From assembly GCA_964575975.1 (NCBI GenBank), contig CAZNTU010000056.1:1-29314 (forward strand): 29,314 nucleotides of DNA, written 5' to 3'. The notes under the pieces were generated by a model, which had not been told where the DNA came from, made no database searches, and worked only from the letters and a program-made list of their open reading frames with translations. Numbering within the stretch: the first letter of the stretch is position 1; every line of letters begins with the position of its first letter. Positions 13,242 through 21,279 of the stretch are shown one piece after another. The position numbers were made by a program, and so were the translations under genes. This DNA is from G963674505 sp964575975 (GTDB lineage: Bacteria; Desulfobacterota; Desulfobacteria; Desulfobacterales; SKZT01).

Positions 13242-13964
13242 ATGCCGGTACTCGTGCGACAGGACAAAAACGGAAAAAAGGAAATCCATAGGCTCGAATT
13301 CGGAAGGAAGTTCAAAATCGGACGAAGCCAGGAAAACGACTTGATTGTGGAGAACCCCAAAACGAGCGATTTCCACGCCGAAATCGAAGCCGAGAAGGAA
13401 TATTTCGTCCTGACCGACCAGTTCAGCGAAATCGGGACCTTCGTCAACAACCAGATTGTGCTGTCTAGACAATTGCAACACAAGGACGTCATCGCCATCG
13501 GAGGCCATAAACTGTTGTTTCTCTACGAAAAAGGGGAAAAACAGCCCTCCGCCTTCCGCGACTTCAGCACGAGGGAAACGGTCGCCATAGACACCAGGGA
13601 TCACAGGAACAAACTGGTGAAAAACCTGCTTCGCCTCGCCAATAAAGAAAAGGCGGACAAAAAAACCACGGCGATCATTTCTTTCATCAACAAACCAATG
13701 CCGTCGTTTTCCATGGAAAAGGACGAGATCACCCTGGGCCGGTCCCGGAAGTGCGACATCCGAATAAAAGGTTTCTTCCTGGGGAAAACGGCCGCGATCA
13801 TCCAAAAAAGGGATTCCCAATATTATCTGATCCCCGGCGAGGGATTGATCAAACCAAAATTGAACTACGTGAAGATCAAATCGGAAACCTTGATCAACGA
13901 ACTCGACGTCATCGGCATCGGTTCGTGCGAAATGCAATTCCGCTTCAAAGGCGTAAGCGACTAA
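13242..13964 (+). CDS. Tandem FHA-domain protein
   Basis: FHA domains bind phosphothreonine peptides. This 240-residue protein has two. FHA1 (about 20-93) keeps the binding residues: FKIGRSQENDLIVENP, the SxxH motif in TSDFHAEIE, and GTFVNNQIVL. FHA2 (about 162-236) keeps the strand pattern and EITLGRSRKCDIRI, but where SxxH should stand it reads FFLGKTAAII, so it probably no longer binds phosphothreonine. Between them, STRETVAID (109-117) is a candidate Thr phosphorylation site. ATG 13242 is used because GGAGGG stands just before it. It is transcribed away from the Ser/Thr kinase and 16 bases ahead of the hybrid histidine kinase, so it is well placed to link the two. That link is inference. 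Confidence 0.85.
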   Translation: MPVLVRQDKNGKKEIHRLEFGRKFKIGRSQENDLIVENPKTSDFHAEIEAEKEYFVLTDQFSEIGTFVNNQIVLSRQLQHKDVIAIGGHKLLFLYEKGEKQPSAFRDFSTRETVAIDTRDHRNKLVKNLLRLANKEKADKKTTAIISFINKPMPSFSMEKDEITLGRSRKCDIRIKGFFLGKTAAIIQKRDSQYYLIPGEGLIKPKLNYVKIKSETLINELDVIGIGSCEMQFRFKGVSD

Positions 13965-13980
13965 AAAAACCGAGAGGAAC

Positions 13981-16725
13981 ATGGGAACCTTACAAAACCG
14001 ACCCGTGAAATTTCTTGCCCGGGACGTCCAAATGCTGTACTTGGCTTCGACGCTGCTGATCGGGGCGTTTTTGATTTTCTTCGCCGGTTCGTACCGGCAG
14101 TATTCCCCGGACTTGACTCCGCGAATCCAATCTTTTTCCAGGCTTGCGGCTACTATGAACCAAAGGCTGAAGCTCAACCCGTCGGAAAACCCCAAACCAG
14201 TTTTGCAAGGGATTGTCAAAGCCCTGCCGATCGAAAACAACGAATCGATTTTCGTCGTCGATTCGGACGACGCGCTTACCGCCGCAAAGGGCTCGGCTGC
14301 AAACAAACCCGGTCCGACCTTGGAAGAAATCGTGAAGGCGGCGCATATTGCGTCGGGTCCGCATATCCGCGAATTTCCCGTTGCGACGGCCCTGATCGCC
14401 GATACATTGATTTTCTACACGAATCTGGACCAATCCGGGTTCAAACTGATCCGTACCGAATTGGTGCCGACCGGCTTTTGGTCCTTTGTCAGATCCCGCG
14501 CAAAACAAGCGGCGCTTTTGTTGATTGCGACAATCGTATCCTTGGGTAGCTTGGCCTGGATTGTCGTGCGATGCGTCCGGCCTTGCGAATTTTTCATGAC
14601 CTACGTTTTGGCCAAAAGCCGAAACGAAGTCTTCGATGGGACGAAAAACCTCCCGCCTTCATGGAAACCCTGGGTGAATGTCATCGACATGCTTTTCGAA
14701 AGAAAGAACCAACTGGAACAGGAGGTGATCGAAAAAACTGCGGCGCTCGAGGAAAAAATCGATTTGATCACTCGCTTTTCATGGGTTTACGAACGCAACG
14801 AGGAACTGACCGTGGAAATCCAGAAAAAGAACAAGGACCTCAAGGCGGAAATCGAGGAGCGGAAAAAAACCGAGGAGGAATTGACGCGCCATCGGAACCA
14901 CCTGGACGAGTTGGTCAAGCAGAAAACCGCCAATCTGCACGCGTTGAACCGGGAGCTGCAAAAGACGAACTCCAAATTGATACAGGAGATCGCCGAACGG
15001 AGAAAAGCGGGCGAGGCCCTGGAAAAGGCGAAGGAGGAGACGGAAAACGCAAACCGGAAACTGCAAAACCTCAACGAGGACTTGGAAAAGGCAATCGACC
15101 GGGCCAACAAAATGGCGATCCAGGCCGAGGAGGCGAACAAGGCCAAAAGCCAGTTCCTTGCGAACATGAGCCACGAAATCAGGACCCCTATGAACGCCGT
15201 GATCGGATTTACCGACCTGCTCTACGGCACCCGCCTCACCGAAAGCCAGCGAGACTTCGTGGATACGATCAAATCCAGCGGAGAGTCCTTGATAGTCATC
15301 ATAGAGGACATTCTGGACTTTTCGAAGATAGAGGCCGGAGAATTCCAATTGGAATACAAAGTGTTCTCGCCCGAGATGACCGCCTACGATGTCTGCGAAC
15401 TCGTCAGGCCCAAAATCGGAACTAAGCCGGTCGAGATCCTATGCCATATCGACGAGCGGATACCGTCGCAGGTGCGCGGGGACGAAATGCGCTTCCGCCA
15501 AGTTTTGACGAACCTTCTGGGCAACGCGCCCAAATTCACGGAGACCGGCGAAATCGTTCTGGAAATGACCGTCGCGGAAGAGAACAAAAAATCCGTTTTC
15601 ATACATTGCAAAGTGCGGGACACGGGCATAGGAATCCCGGAGGACAAGCTCGAGGATATTTTCGAGCCTTTTCATCAGGCCGACAACTCCATGACACGCA
15701 AATACGCGGGAACCGGCCTTGGTCTTTCCATCTGCAAGCAGATCGCGGGACTCATGGGAGGAAACGTCTGGGCGGAAAGCGAACTTCACGTGGGAAGCAC
15801 CTTTCATTTCACTGCCTGGTTCGCCAAAGCCGAAGCGGGCGACGTGCTGTCCTTCGCGACGGAATCGCTGGCGGGAAAACAAGTCTTGGCCGTGGACGAC
15901 AACCAGGCGCAGCTCGACATGCTCAGCCGGATTTTGTCCTCCGTCAAAGTCAAAGTCACCGATTTGCAAAACGGATTCGAGGTGCTCCCGACAATCAAAC
16001 GGGCCATACATTCGAGAAACCCTTACGATGTCCTTATTGTGGATTTGCAGATGCCCAACATGAACGGCTATTCCGTGGCAAGACAGGTGAGAAGTTCCCC
16101 GGACGGAATTCGGGAACTCCCCATGATCGCACTTTCATATTTGGCGGAAAGGGATTACGAAAAATGCCTGGAAGCCGGCTTCGACGGATTCTTGTCCAAG
16201 CCCGTGCGAAGAGAGAAGCTCTTTTCCCTTTTGAACAACCTTCTGCGAACATCCTTCGAAAAACCGAACAGGCTGAAAACCGTTCCGGAACGGTCGAAAA
16301 GAATCGGAAGCCCCCTCCACGACGAGAGCGCGAAAACATTGAGCATCCTAGTGGCCGAGGACAATCCGGTCAACCAGAAATTGGCCGGAATCATGCTCGC
16401 GAAAGCGGGCTACGCCGTGGAGATCGTGAGCAACGGGAGAGACGCCGTCGAAAAATATACGAATTCCCCCGACGAATACGACTTGATTTTCATGGATCTC
16501 CAGATGCCGGAAATGGACGGATTCGAAGCCACGGCCAAAATTCGCGAAAAAGGCTTTAATCACGTCCCGATCGTCGCAATGACCGCCCATGCCATGAAAG
16601 GATACCGTGAAAAGTGCCTCGAGGCCGGAATGGACGACTACCTGACGAAACCGATCAAAAGGGAAAATGTCTTGGAGGTGATAGAGAATCTGAGAAGCAA
16701 AGCGACACGAGGTCAGGCGTTATAA
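13981..16725 (+). CDS. Membrane hybrid sensor histidine kinase with two receiver domains
   Basis: A 914-residue inner-membrane kinase. Order: TM1 (about 18-36), an extracytoplasmic sensor of about 140 residues, TM2 (about 178-200), a very long charged coiled coil (about 238-390), HisKA with His398 in NMSHEIRTPMNAVIGF, HATPase with N-box NLLGNAPKFTETGE (511-524), DTGIGIPED and GTGLGLSICKQ, receiver 1 (VLAVDDN, phospho-acceptor Asp688 in LIVDLQMPNMNG), and receiver 2 (ILVAEDNPVNQK, Asp839 in FMDLQMPEMDG). No Hpt domain is fused, so phosphotransfer to a separate Hpt is expected. The N-box has Pro where a hydrophobic residue is usual. GAGAGGAAC precedes the ATG. It shares an operon with the tandem-FHA gene. 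Confidence 0.92.
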   Translation: MGTLQNRPVKFLARDVQMLYLASTLLIGAFLIFFAGSYRQYSPDLTPRIQSFSRLAATMNQRLKLNPSENPKPVLQGIVKALPIENNESIFVVDSDDALTAAKGSAANKPGPTLEEIVKAAHIASGPHIREFPVATALIADTLIFYTNLDQSGFKLIRTELVPTGFWSFVRSRAKQAALLLIATIVSLGSLAWIVVRCVRPCEFFMTYVLAKSRNEVFDGTKNLPPSWKPWVNVIDMLFERKNQLEQEVIEKTAALEEKIDLITRFSWVYERNEELTVEIQKKNKDLKAEIEERKKTEEELTRHRNHLDELVKQKTANLHALNRELQKTNSKLIQEIAERRKAGEALEKAKEETENANRKLQNLNEDLEKAIDRANKMAIQAEEANKAKSQFLANMSHEIRTPMNAVIGFTDLLYGTRLTESQRDFVDTIKSSGESLIVIIEDILDFSKIEAGEFQLEYKVFSPEMTAYDVCELVRPKIGTKPVEILCHIDERIPSQVRGDEMRFRQVLTNLLGNAPKFTETGEIVLEMTVAEENKKSVFIHCKVRDTGIGIPEDKLEDIFEPFHQADNSMTRKYAGTGLGLSICKQIAGLMGGNVWAESELHVGSTFHFTAWFAKAEAGDVLSFATESLAGKQVLAVDDNQAQLDMLSRILSSVKVKVTDLQNGFEVLPTIKRAIHSRNPYDVLIVDLQMPNMNGYSVARQVRSSPDGIRELPMIALSYLAERDYEKCLEAGFDGFLSKPVRREKLFSLLNNLLRTSFEKPNRLKTVPERSKRIGSPLHDESAKTLSILVAEDNPVNQKLAGIMLAKAGYAVEIVSNGRDAVEKYTNSPDEYDLIFMDLQMPEMDGFEATAKIREKGFNHVPIVAMTAHAMKGYREKCLEAGMDDYLTKPIKRENVLEVIENLRSKATRGQAL

Positions 16726-16796
16726 GCCAAAAGCCTAATACACAGGATCTAAAGCCCGGCACCCAACTCCTGGCGCCTAATACCTAACGCCTATCC
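16726..16796. repeat. Short degenerate repeats overlapping the 3' end of the COG2509 gene
   Basis: The 50 bases between two convergent genes, and the last few codons of the minus-strand gene, consist of related short units: CCTAATAC occurs at about 16733 and 16776, and GGCGCCTAATACCTAACGCC follows the same pattern. The stop and the final IGVRY codons of the flavoprotein fall inside it. It resembles degenerate intergenic short-repeat tracts; no terminator hairpin was seen. Confidence 0.45.
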
Positions 16797-18351
16797 TCTC
16801 CCCCGCCCGCATCCCGTCAATGGCCGCCGAAACGATCCCCCCCGCATATCCTGCGCCTTCGCCGCACGGATAAAGGTTTTCGATTTGCGGATGCATCATC
16901 GTTTCGGGGTCGCGGGGGATTCTTACGGGCGAACTCGTGCGGGATTCCACTGCCAGTATCAATGCCTCGCGGGTATAGAAACCTTTCGTTTTTCCATCGA
17001 AAATTTTGAAGGCCTTTTTCAAACGGTCGGATATGAACTCGGGAAGGAGTTCGTGGACGGGACGGGATACGATTCCGGGAATATACGAACTCTTCGGAAG
17101 ATTCATGGACACGCGGCTCTCGCAAAAATCGGTCATGCGCTGGCAGGGGGCTGTCTGGCCTTCGCCGCCTGCCGCCATGAAAACCTTTTTCTCCAGTTCA
17201 TGCTGGAATTTCAACAATGAAAGAGGATCGTCGATCAATGCTCCGTCAATGTCGTCCGGGCCGACCTCTACCACGATACCCGCATTTGCGAGCGGAGCCG
17301 ATCTCGACGACATGCTCATGCCGTTCAGGACCAATTCTCCGGAGGAGGTGGACGCGGGAATGACGTATCCGCCGGGGCACATGCAAAAGGAATATACCCC
17401 CCTGCCGTCGATTTGGGCGGCAAGACGATAGGTCGCGGGCGGAAGATTCTTCCTGTGCTTTTTCGAGCCGTATCTGATCGTATCTATCAACTCCTGGGGA
17501 TGTTCCACTCTCACGCCCATGGCGAATGGTTTCCGCTCGAGCGCGATTTTTTTTCGGACAAGCATTTCGAATATTCCGCGAGCGGAATGGCCGGTCGCGA
17601 GCATTACGGCGTCGCCAAAAAATTGTTCGCCCTTTTCCGTTGCCACCCCTCTGCACTTTTGGGCGTCGACGATCAAATCGACGACTTTCGAATCGAAATG
17701 AATTTCGCCTCCCCGACTCAGGATCGTCTCCCTTATTCGACGAATGATTCCGGGAAGGCGGTTGGAACCGATATGCGGATGGGCGTCCACGAGAATGTCG
17801 GGATCGGCGCCGTGTTCCACGAAGTACTCGAGGATTTTGCCGACTTCGCCCCGCTTTGTCGATCTCGTGTACAGTTTGCCGTCGGAAAAGGTCCCCGCTC
17901 CGCCCTCTCCGAAGCAATAGTTGGACTCCGAATTCACAAAGGATTTTTTTAAGAGCGACGCGATATCTTTCCGGCGGGAATCGACATCTTTTCCGCGTTC
18001 GAGAACCACCGGCCTGATTCCGTTTTCGATCAAGGCGAGAGCCCCGAAATAGCCTGCAGGCCCGGCCCCCACAACGATCGCCCTCTTGGATGTCGAAGAA
18101 ACCGGCTTTAAAGCGTCTAACAGAGACCGGCTTTCGGAAGAACCTTCATCCCCTGCCGATACTTTTAGAAGGTAGAACGGATTTTTTCCGCGGGCGTCTA
18201 TGGACCTGCGAAGAATCGTAAATCCGTCGGTCAGGTCGCCGCCAACGGCTTTCACGATCTTGGCCCGAACATGCTCCAAGTCTCCTATTTTGTCGGGCGC
18301 GACTCTTATTTCAAGAATGCCGTTCGTTTTTTGTTGGAATTTATGCCGCAT
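16777..18351 (-). CDS. COG2509-type FAD-dependent dehydrogenase
   Basis: A 524-residue flavoprotein of the uncharacterised FAD-dependent dehydrogenase family COG2509. Residues 1-80 form the family's alpha/beta N-terminal domain (TDGFTILRRSIDARGKNPFY). The FAD dinucleotide fold is AIVVGAGPAGYFGALALIEN (91-110). Other conserved blocks are NYCFGEGGAGTFSDGKLYTR, MLATGHSARGIFEML, SFCMCPGGYVIPASTS, and the C-terminal FAD motif YPCGEGAGYAGGIVSAAIDG, MRAGERI. The substrate is unknown. The ATG at 18351 has no strong ribosome-binding site, so the exact start is uncertain. The last codons run into a short repeat. Single gene, convergent with the hybrid kinase. Confidence 0.9.
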   Translation of the reverse strand: MRHKFQQKTNGILEIRVAPDKIGDLEHVRAKIVKAVGGDLTDGFTILRRSIDARGKNPFYLLKVSAGDEGSSESRSLLDALKPVSSTSKRAIVVGAGPAGYFGALALIENGIRPVVLERGKDVDSRRKDIASLLKKSFVNSESNYCFGEGGAGTFSDGKLYTRSTKRGEVGKILEYFVEHGADPDILVDAHPHIGSNRLPGIIRRIRETILSRGGEIHFDSKVVDLIVDAQKCRGVATEKGEQFFGDAVMLATGHSARGIFEMLVRKKIALERKPFAMGVRVEHPQELIDTIRYGSKKHRKNLPPATYRLAAQIDGRGVYSFCMCPGGYVIPASTSSGELVLNGMSMSSRSAPLANAGIVVEVGPDDIDGALIDDPLSLLKFQHELEKKVFMAAGGEGQTAPCQRMTDFCESRVSMNLPKSSYIPGIVSRPVHELLPEFISDRLKKAFKIFDGKTKGFYTREALILAVESRTSSPVRIPRDPETMMHPQIENLYPCGEGAGYAGGIVSAAIDGMRAGERIGVRY

Positions 18352-18477
18352 TGGAAAGGCGTTTCCGAATCAATGATGTTCATACCAGCCAAGCTCATAC
18401 AATTCACCGTCAATGTCAATCGCCGGGCTCCTCTTTTTAGTCCACGTCGAGGGCTTGCCTCCGAATTCGGTAACCAA

Positions 18478-19449
18478 TTATGAATTCTCCTCCCTCTCCA
18501 CACCCTTCAATTTTTTGTTGCAGTCCATATCGAACCACATTCCGAAAAAAAGCGTTTGAAGTCCGCTGATTAATGTAAAAACGAGCGCGAGAGCGTTCAT
18601 GCTCGGAATTTTAGCGCTTGTCCACCAAATGTAAAAAAGGCGGATCGCCAGCGGGGCGGCCGCCGTCAGCAACACGAACGACAACAAGTAAAAAAACACC
18701 AGCGGATGAAAATCCTTGATGACATACTTGAATAAAAGCCGTTGCCAAAAACCTTTGAACAATACCCAACTGATTCTGGGGATCACTTTGGCTAGCTTCA
18801 TTCCCGACTTTTCCCCGACGTTGTAAACCGGCTTCGTATGCACGTCGATTACCCGGAAATCGTACATGTTCAGCTTGATGAGAATATCGTTGGGTACTCC
18901 GTAATCCTTGTAAATCCTGTCGAGATCGATTCGTTTCAAAGCAAGCCGGTTAATCGCGGTGAAGCCGCTTTGGGAATCCGCCACATGCCAATACCCCGAC
19001 GCGATCTTGGTGTACAAGGATAGAAACGAGTTGCCGAGATAGCGAGTATGGGGGATCATCCGCCAAGCGTCGCCGAAAAACAGTCGGTTGCCCTTCGAAT
19101 AATCCGCCCTGCCCTCCGCCACCGGATCGACGATGGAAATCAGGTCCTCCGCTTTCATCTGACCGTCCCCGTCGATCCTGACCGCCACGTCCATGTCGTT
19201 GTCCCTGGCCCACTTGTAGCCCGTCGCCAAAGCTCCCCCGCAGCCCTGGTTTTCTTCGTGTTCGAGAAGAACGATTTTTTCGTTCTTTTCGACATATGCT
19301 CTCACCACGTTCTTGGTTTCGTCAGCGCTGGCATCGTCCACGATCACGATTCGGTCAACGAAATCGGGCATGGACTCGATTACTTTGCCGATCTGGGTTT
19401 GCTCGTTGTGCGCCGGGATTACAACGCAAATAGATTTGTTTTTGTACAT
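18478..19449 (-). CDS. Family 2 glycosyltransferase (dolichyl-phosphate mannose synthase-like) with C-terminal membrane helices
   Basis: A 323-residue GT-A enzyme that transfers a sugar from a nucleotide donor, probably to a lipid carrier. Motifs: ICVVIPAHNEQTQIGKVIES, IVIVDDASADET (acidic donor site), GCGGALATGYKWARDNDMDV, and the metal-binding RIDGDGQMKAEDL (DGD at 93-95). YGVPNDILIKLNMYDFRVID continues the family pattern. Two hydrophobic helices end the protein (about LVFFYLLSFVLLTAAAPLA and ALVFTLISGLQTLFFGMWF), anchoring it in the inner membrane. ATG 19449 is chosen because GGAAGAGG precedes it and homology begins there; the frame is open for another 120 bases upstream. No other polysaccharide genes lie beside it. 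Confidence 0.9.
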   Translation of the reverse strand: MYKNKSICVVIPAHNEQTQIGKVIESMPDFVDRIVIVDDASADETKNVVRAYVEKNEKIVLLEHEENQGCGGALATGYKWARDNDMDVAVRIDGDGQMKAEDLISIVDPVAEGRADYSKGNRLFFGDAWRMIPHTRYLGNSFLSLYTKIASGYWHVADSQSGFTAINRLALKRIDLDRIYKDYGVPNDILIKLNMYDFRVIDVHTKPVYNVGEKSGMKLAKVIPRISWVLFKGFWQRLLFKYVIKDFHPLVFFYLLSFVLLTAAAPLAIRLFYIWWTSAKIPSMNALALVFTLISGLQTLFFGMWFDMDCNKKLKGVEREENS

Positions 19450-19999
19450 GGCCTCTTCCGTTTCAGGAACCTCGTTTCGAATCAGTTCTACGAGTTCAGA
19501 TGTCTTATGATTGACGATAAAAACGACCGGTATGTCAAAACATGCGATCATTGCATCCGTTCGGAACACGGATAATATCCGCTTGACTTCGTATCAAATT
19601 GCAATGATTTTTTCAAATTGTTACTGCTGTTCGAAACCAAGTTTTTTCGTTTCGAAATGTTCCCTTCCCTTTTCATCCCGGTATGATGGGAAGGAACCCG
19701 AAAGAGCCAATCTTTCTTCTTATACGGCACTATTCGACATCTATCGAAGAAACTGAATTGACGGGCACGAGCCTTGTAGAATTATGGATTGCAGCGGATG
19801 TTTGGAGAGATGCTCCTATGCTCCTGGCAGGTAACGAACTGACTTTCACACGGTTATTTTTGCAAGCTTGACTCTAACTTGCGCGGATAGCGCTCCTTTG
19901 ATCGGGGACCAAGGTCTTGCCGGTCCGGTAGCGCCGCCTTCCGCGGCGGCGCAGTGTGTTCCAGATCTGCCCGCATGGAAAGGCACCACTCGTCCCCTA
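19450..19999. other. Intergenic region of about 550 bases with two inverted repeats
   Basis: It lies between the glycosyltransferase start and the rhodanese stop, both on the minus strand. It holds a short palindrome, CGGATA-a-TATCCG (19569-19581), and a GC-rich hairpin at 19931-19952. The frame 19683-19871 (plus) has no ribosome-binding site or recognisable motif and was not called. No clear promoter for the glycosyltransferase was found. Confidence 0.5.
19931..19952. terminator. GC-rich hairpin downstream of the rhodanese gene
   Basis: A perfect 8-base stem (GCGCCGCC / GGCGGCGC) with a 6-base loop lies 48 bases beyond the rhodanese stop. There is no T-run on either strand, so it may be an mRNA-stabilising hairpin or part of a repetitive element rather than an intrinsic terminator. 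Confidence 0.35.
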
Positions 20000-20524
20000 T
20001 TATTCAACCTTTTCCACAGGGTAATCGGCGCCTTTCCACGCGAAAATTCCGCCGGAGTACCTGTAGACGTTCTTGTAGCCCAACGTCACTGCCCACGCGG
20101 CGCCGTTGTGGCTGCGGGTGCATTTTACGAATCCACAATAGACCACGATCGGCTTTTCCTTGTCGTCGCCCAAGAGTTTCGCGTAGTCCTCCTGGGTTTT
20201 TCCGTCGGTTTCCTTCGCATCCCACTGCTCCATGTCCGGGATGGGGAACAGAAACTGTACGGCGCCGGGCACGTGATTTTTGCTGTAGCTGTCTTTGTAA
20301 GGCATGGTATCGACTATGACCATGTCCTTGCCGGAATCGATCCATTGCTTGAGTTCCTCAGTCGTGACCAAGTCGTAGCCGGCCTTGTTCGACTGTCTCG
20401 CCAAATTCACCGCGTCGGTCTCCTTATCCAATTCCTCCTCGAATTTGTTTTTCGCGACTGCGGTTCCGGCGATTCCAAAAACAAGAACACCAACGCAAAA
20501 AAGCCTCAGCATCTTCCTAAACAT
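20000..20524 (-). CDS. Exported rhodanese-like protein
   Basis: A 174-residue protein with a signal peptide (LRLFCVGVLVFGIAGTAVA, cleavage after residue 24) and one rhodanese domain. The domain shows MVIVDTMPYKDSYSKNHVPG, the active-site loop VVYCGFVKCTRSHNGA (candidate catalytic Cys130, second Cys135), and VYRYSGGIFAWKGADYPVE. Rhodaneses carry sulfane sulfur on the catalytic Cys. The start is set at ATG 20524 because GGAGG lies 6 bases before it; the in-frame ATG 20530 abuts that GGAGG and would have no spacer. The gene overlaps the MauE-like membrane gene upstream by 8 bases, so the two are co-translated and presumably act together in the periplasm. Confidence 0.88.
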   Translation of the reverse strand: MFRKMLRLFCVGVLVFGIAGTAVAKNKFEEELDKETDAVNLARQSNKAGYDLVTTEELKQWIDSGKDMVIVDTMPYKDSYSKNHVPGAVQFLFPIPDMEQWDAKETDGKTQEDYAKLLGDDKEKPIVVYCGFVKCTRSHNGAAWAVTLGYKNVYRYSGGIFAWKGADYPVEKVE

Positions 20525-21035
20525 TTGCATCCTCCCGTCCGTTAAAAAAATTTCTCGTTAATATCGATATCTTTATCGGTTTTATTTGGCGACACCAACG
20601 CCACGCATATAAAAAAGCGATCCCCGCGAACATGGCGAGATCGCGGTACAGCGAAGTTCTTAGCCCGTGATACGCCTTCGCTTCGGGGTCCTCCGGTCCG
20701 AAACATCCGCAATCGACGTCCAGCCCCATCCAAATGCCGTAGCCAAGAATGGCTATGAAAAGGAGCAACAAAGCCGCTATCGTGGAGAGGCTTCCTTCGA
20801 CATCGAAAAGCAAGCCCGCGCCGGCCACCACCTCCATGGCGGGCAACCCTACGGCGACAGGCATCAGGAGAATGTCCGGCACAAGACCGTAGGCGTCGAT
20901 CAAAACGGCGAAACTTGCGGGATCGATCAGCTTTACTCCCCCGGCGTATATGAAAACGATCCCCAGAACCCAGCGGGATACTCTGTAGGCGCGATCAAGC
21001 AAGCTCGCGTATTCGTCATAGAAAACACGAAACAT
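20517..21035 (-). CDS. MauE/DoxX-family redox-associated membrane protein
   Basis: A 172-residue, four-helix membrane protein. Helices: about WVLGIVFIYAGGVKL, LMPVAVGLPAMEVVAGAGLL, IAALLLLFIAILGYGIWMGL and LAMFAGIAFLYAW. After the third helix is the motif VDCGCFGPEDPEA, with a Cys pair typical of MauE-like proteins, which support disulfide or cofactor maturation in the periplasm. The 8-base overlap with the rhodanese gene marks an operon. ATG 21035 is used since the family match starts near it; the extension to ATG 21092 is not conserved in character. A periplasmic thiol or sulfane-sulfur pathway is the best guess for the pair. Confidence 0.8.
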   Translation of the reverse strand: MFRVFYDEYASLLDRAYRVSRWVLGIVFIYAGGVKLIDPASFAVLIDAYGLVPDILLMPVAVGLPAMEVVAGAGLLFDVEGSLSTIAALLLLFIAILGYGIWMGLDVDCGCFGPEDPEAKAYHGLRTSLYRDLAMFAGIAFLYAWRWCRQIKPIKISILTRNFFNGREDANV

Positions 21036-21092
21036 GGTTCTCAAATAAAACGGTTTCGAGGTTGCGGAGACCCTCCGAATGTTTGAGAACAC

Positions 21093-21279
21093 GGAGGCGT
21101 TTCCGAGGCTTGGCGTTCGAAAATCTCCTCTGATCCGACAGCAAGGGCCTTATCGCATGGAAATCATCGATGGGTCAAATTCATAATATCCATGTCCTGA
21201 AGTTTGATTATCGAAAAACCCGATGTCGGTGAAAGGAAAAGATTGACACGATGGGTCAAGGGTGGGGTGATGATGCTGT
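21093..21279. other. Intergenic stretch with an 11-base direct repeat
   Basis: CGATGGGTCAA occurs at 21168-21178 and again at 21249-21259. The repeats flank about 70 AT-richer bases between the MauE-like gene and the sensor kinase stop. No gene or terminator was recognised. Confidence 0.4.

Noticed and set aside
13118..13498. N-terminal extension of the Ser/Thr kinase frame
   Set aside because: It would overlap the FHA gene and the divergent promoters, and lacks a ribosome-binding site; the start at 13117 is preferred.
13221..14306. Minus-strand open frame of 361 codons
   Set aside because: It lies opposite the FHA gene and the start of the hybrid kinase, which have ribosome-binding sites and clear domains. 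It has no recognisable motif.
19683..19871. Plus-strand 62-codon frame
   Set aside because: No ribosome-binding site, no motif, weak codon bias; left as intergenic.
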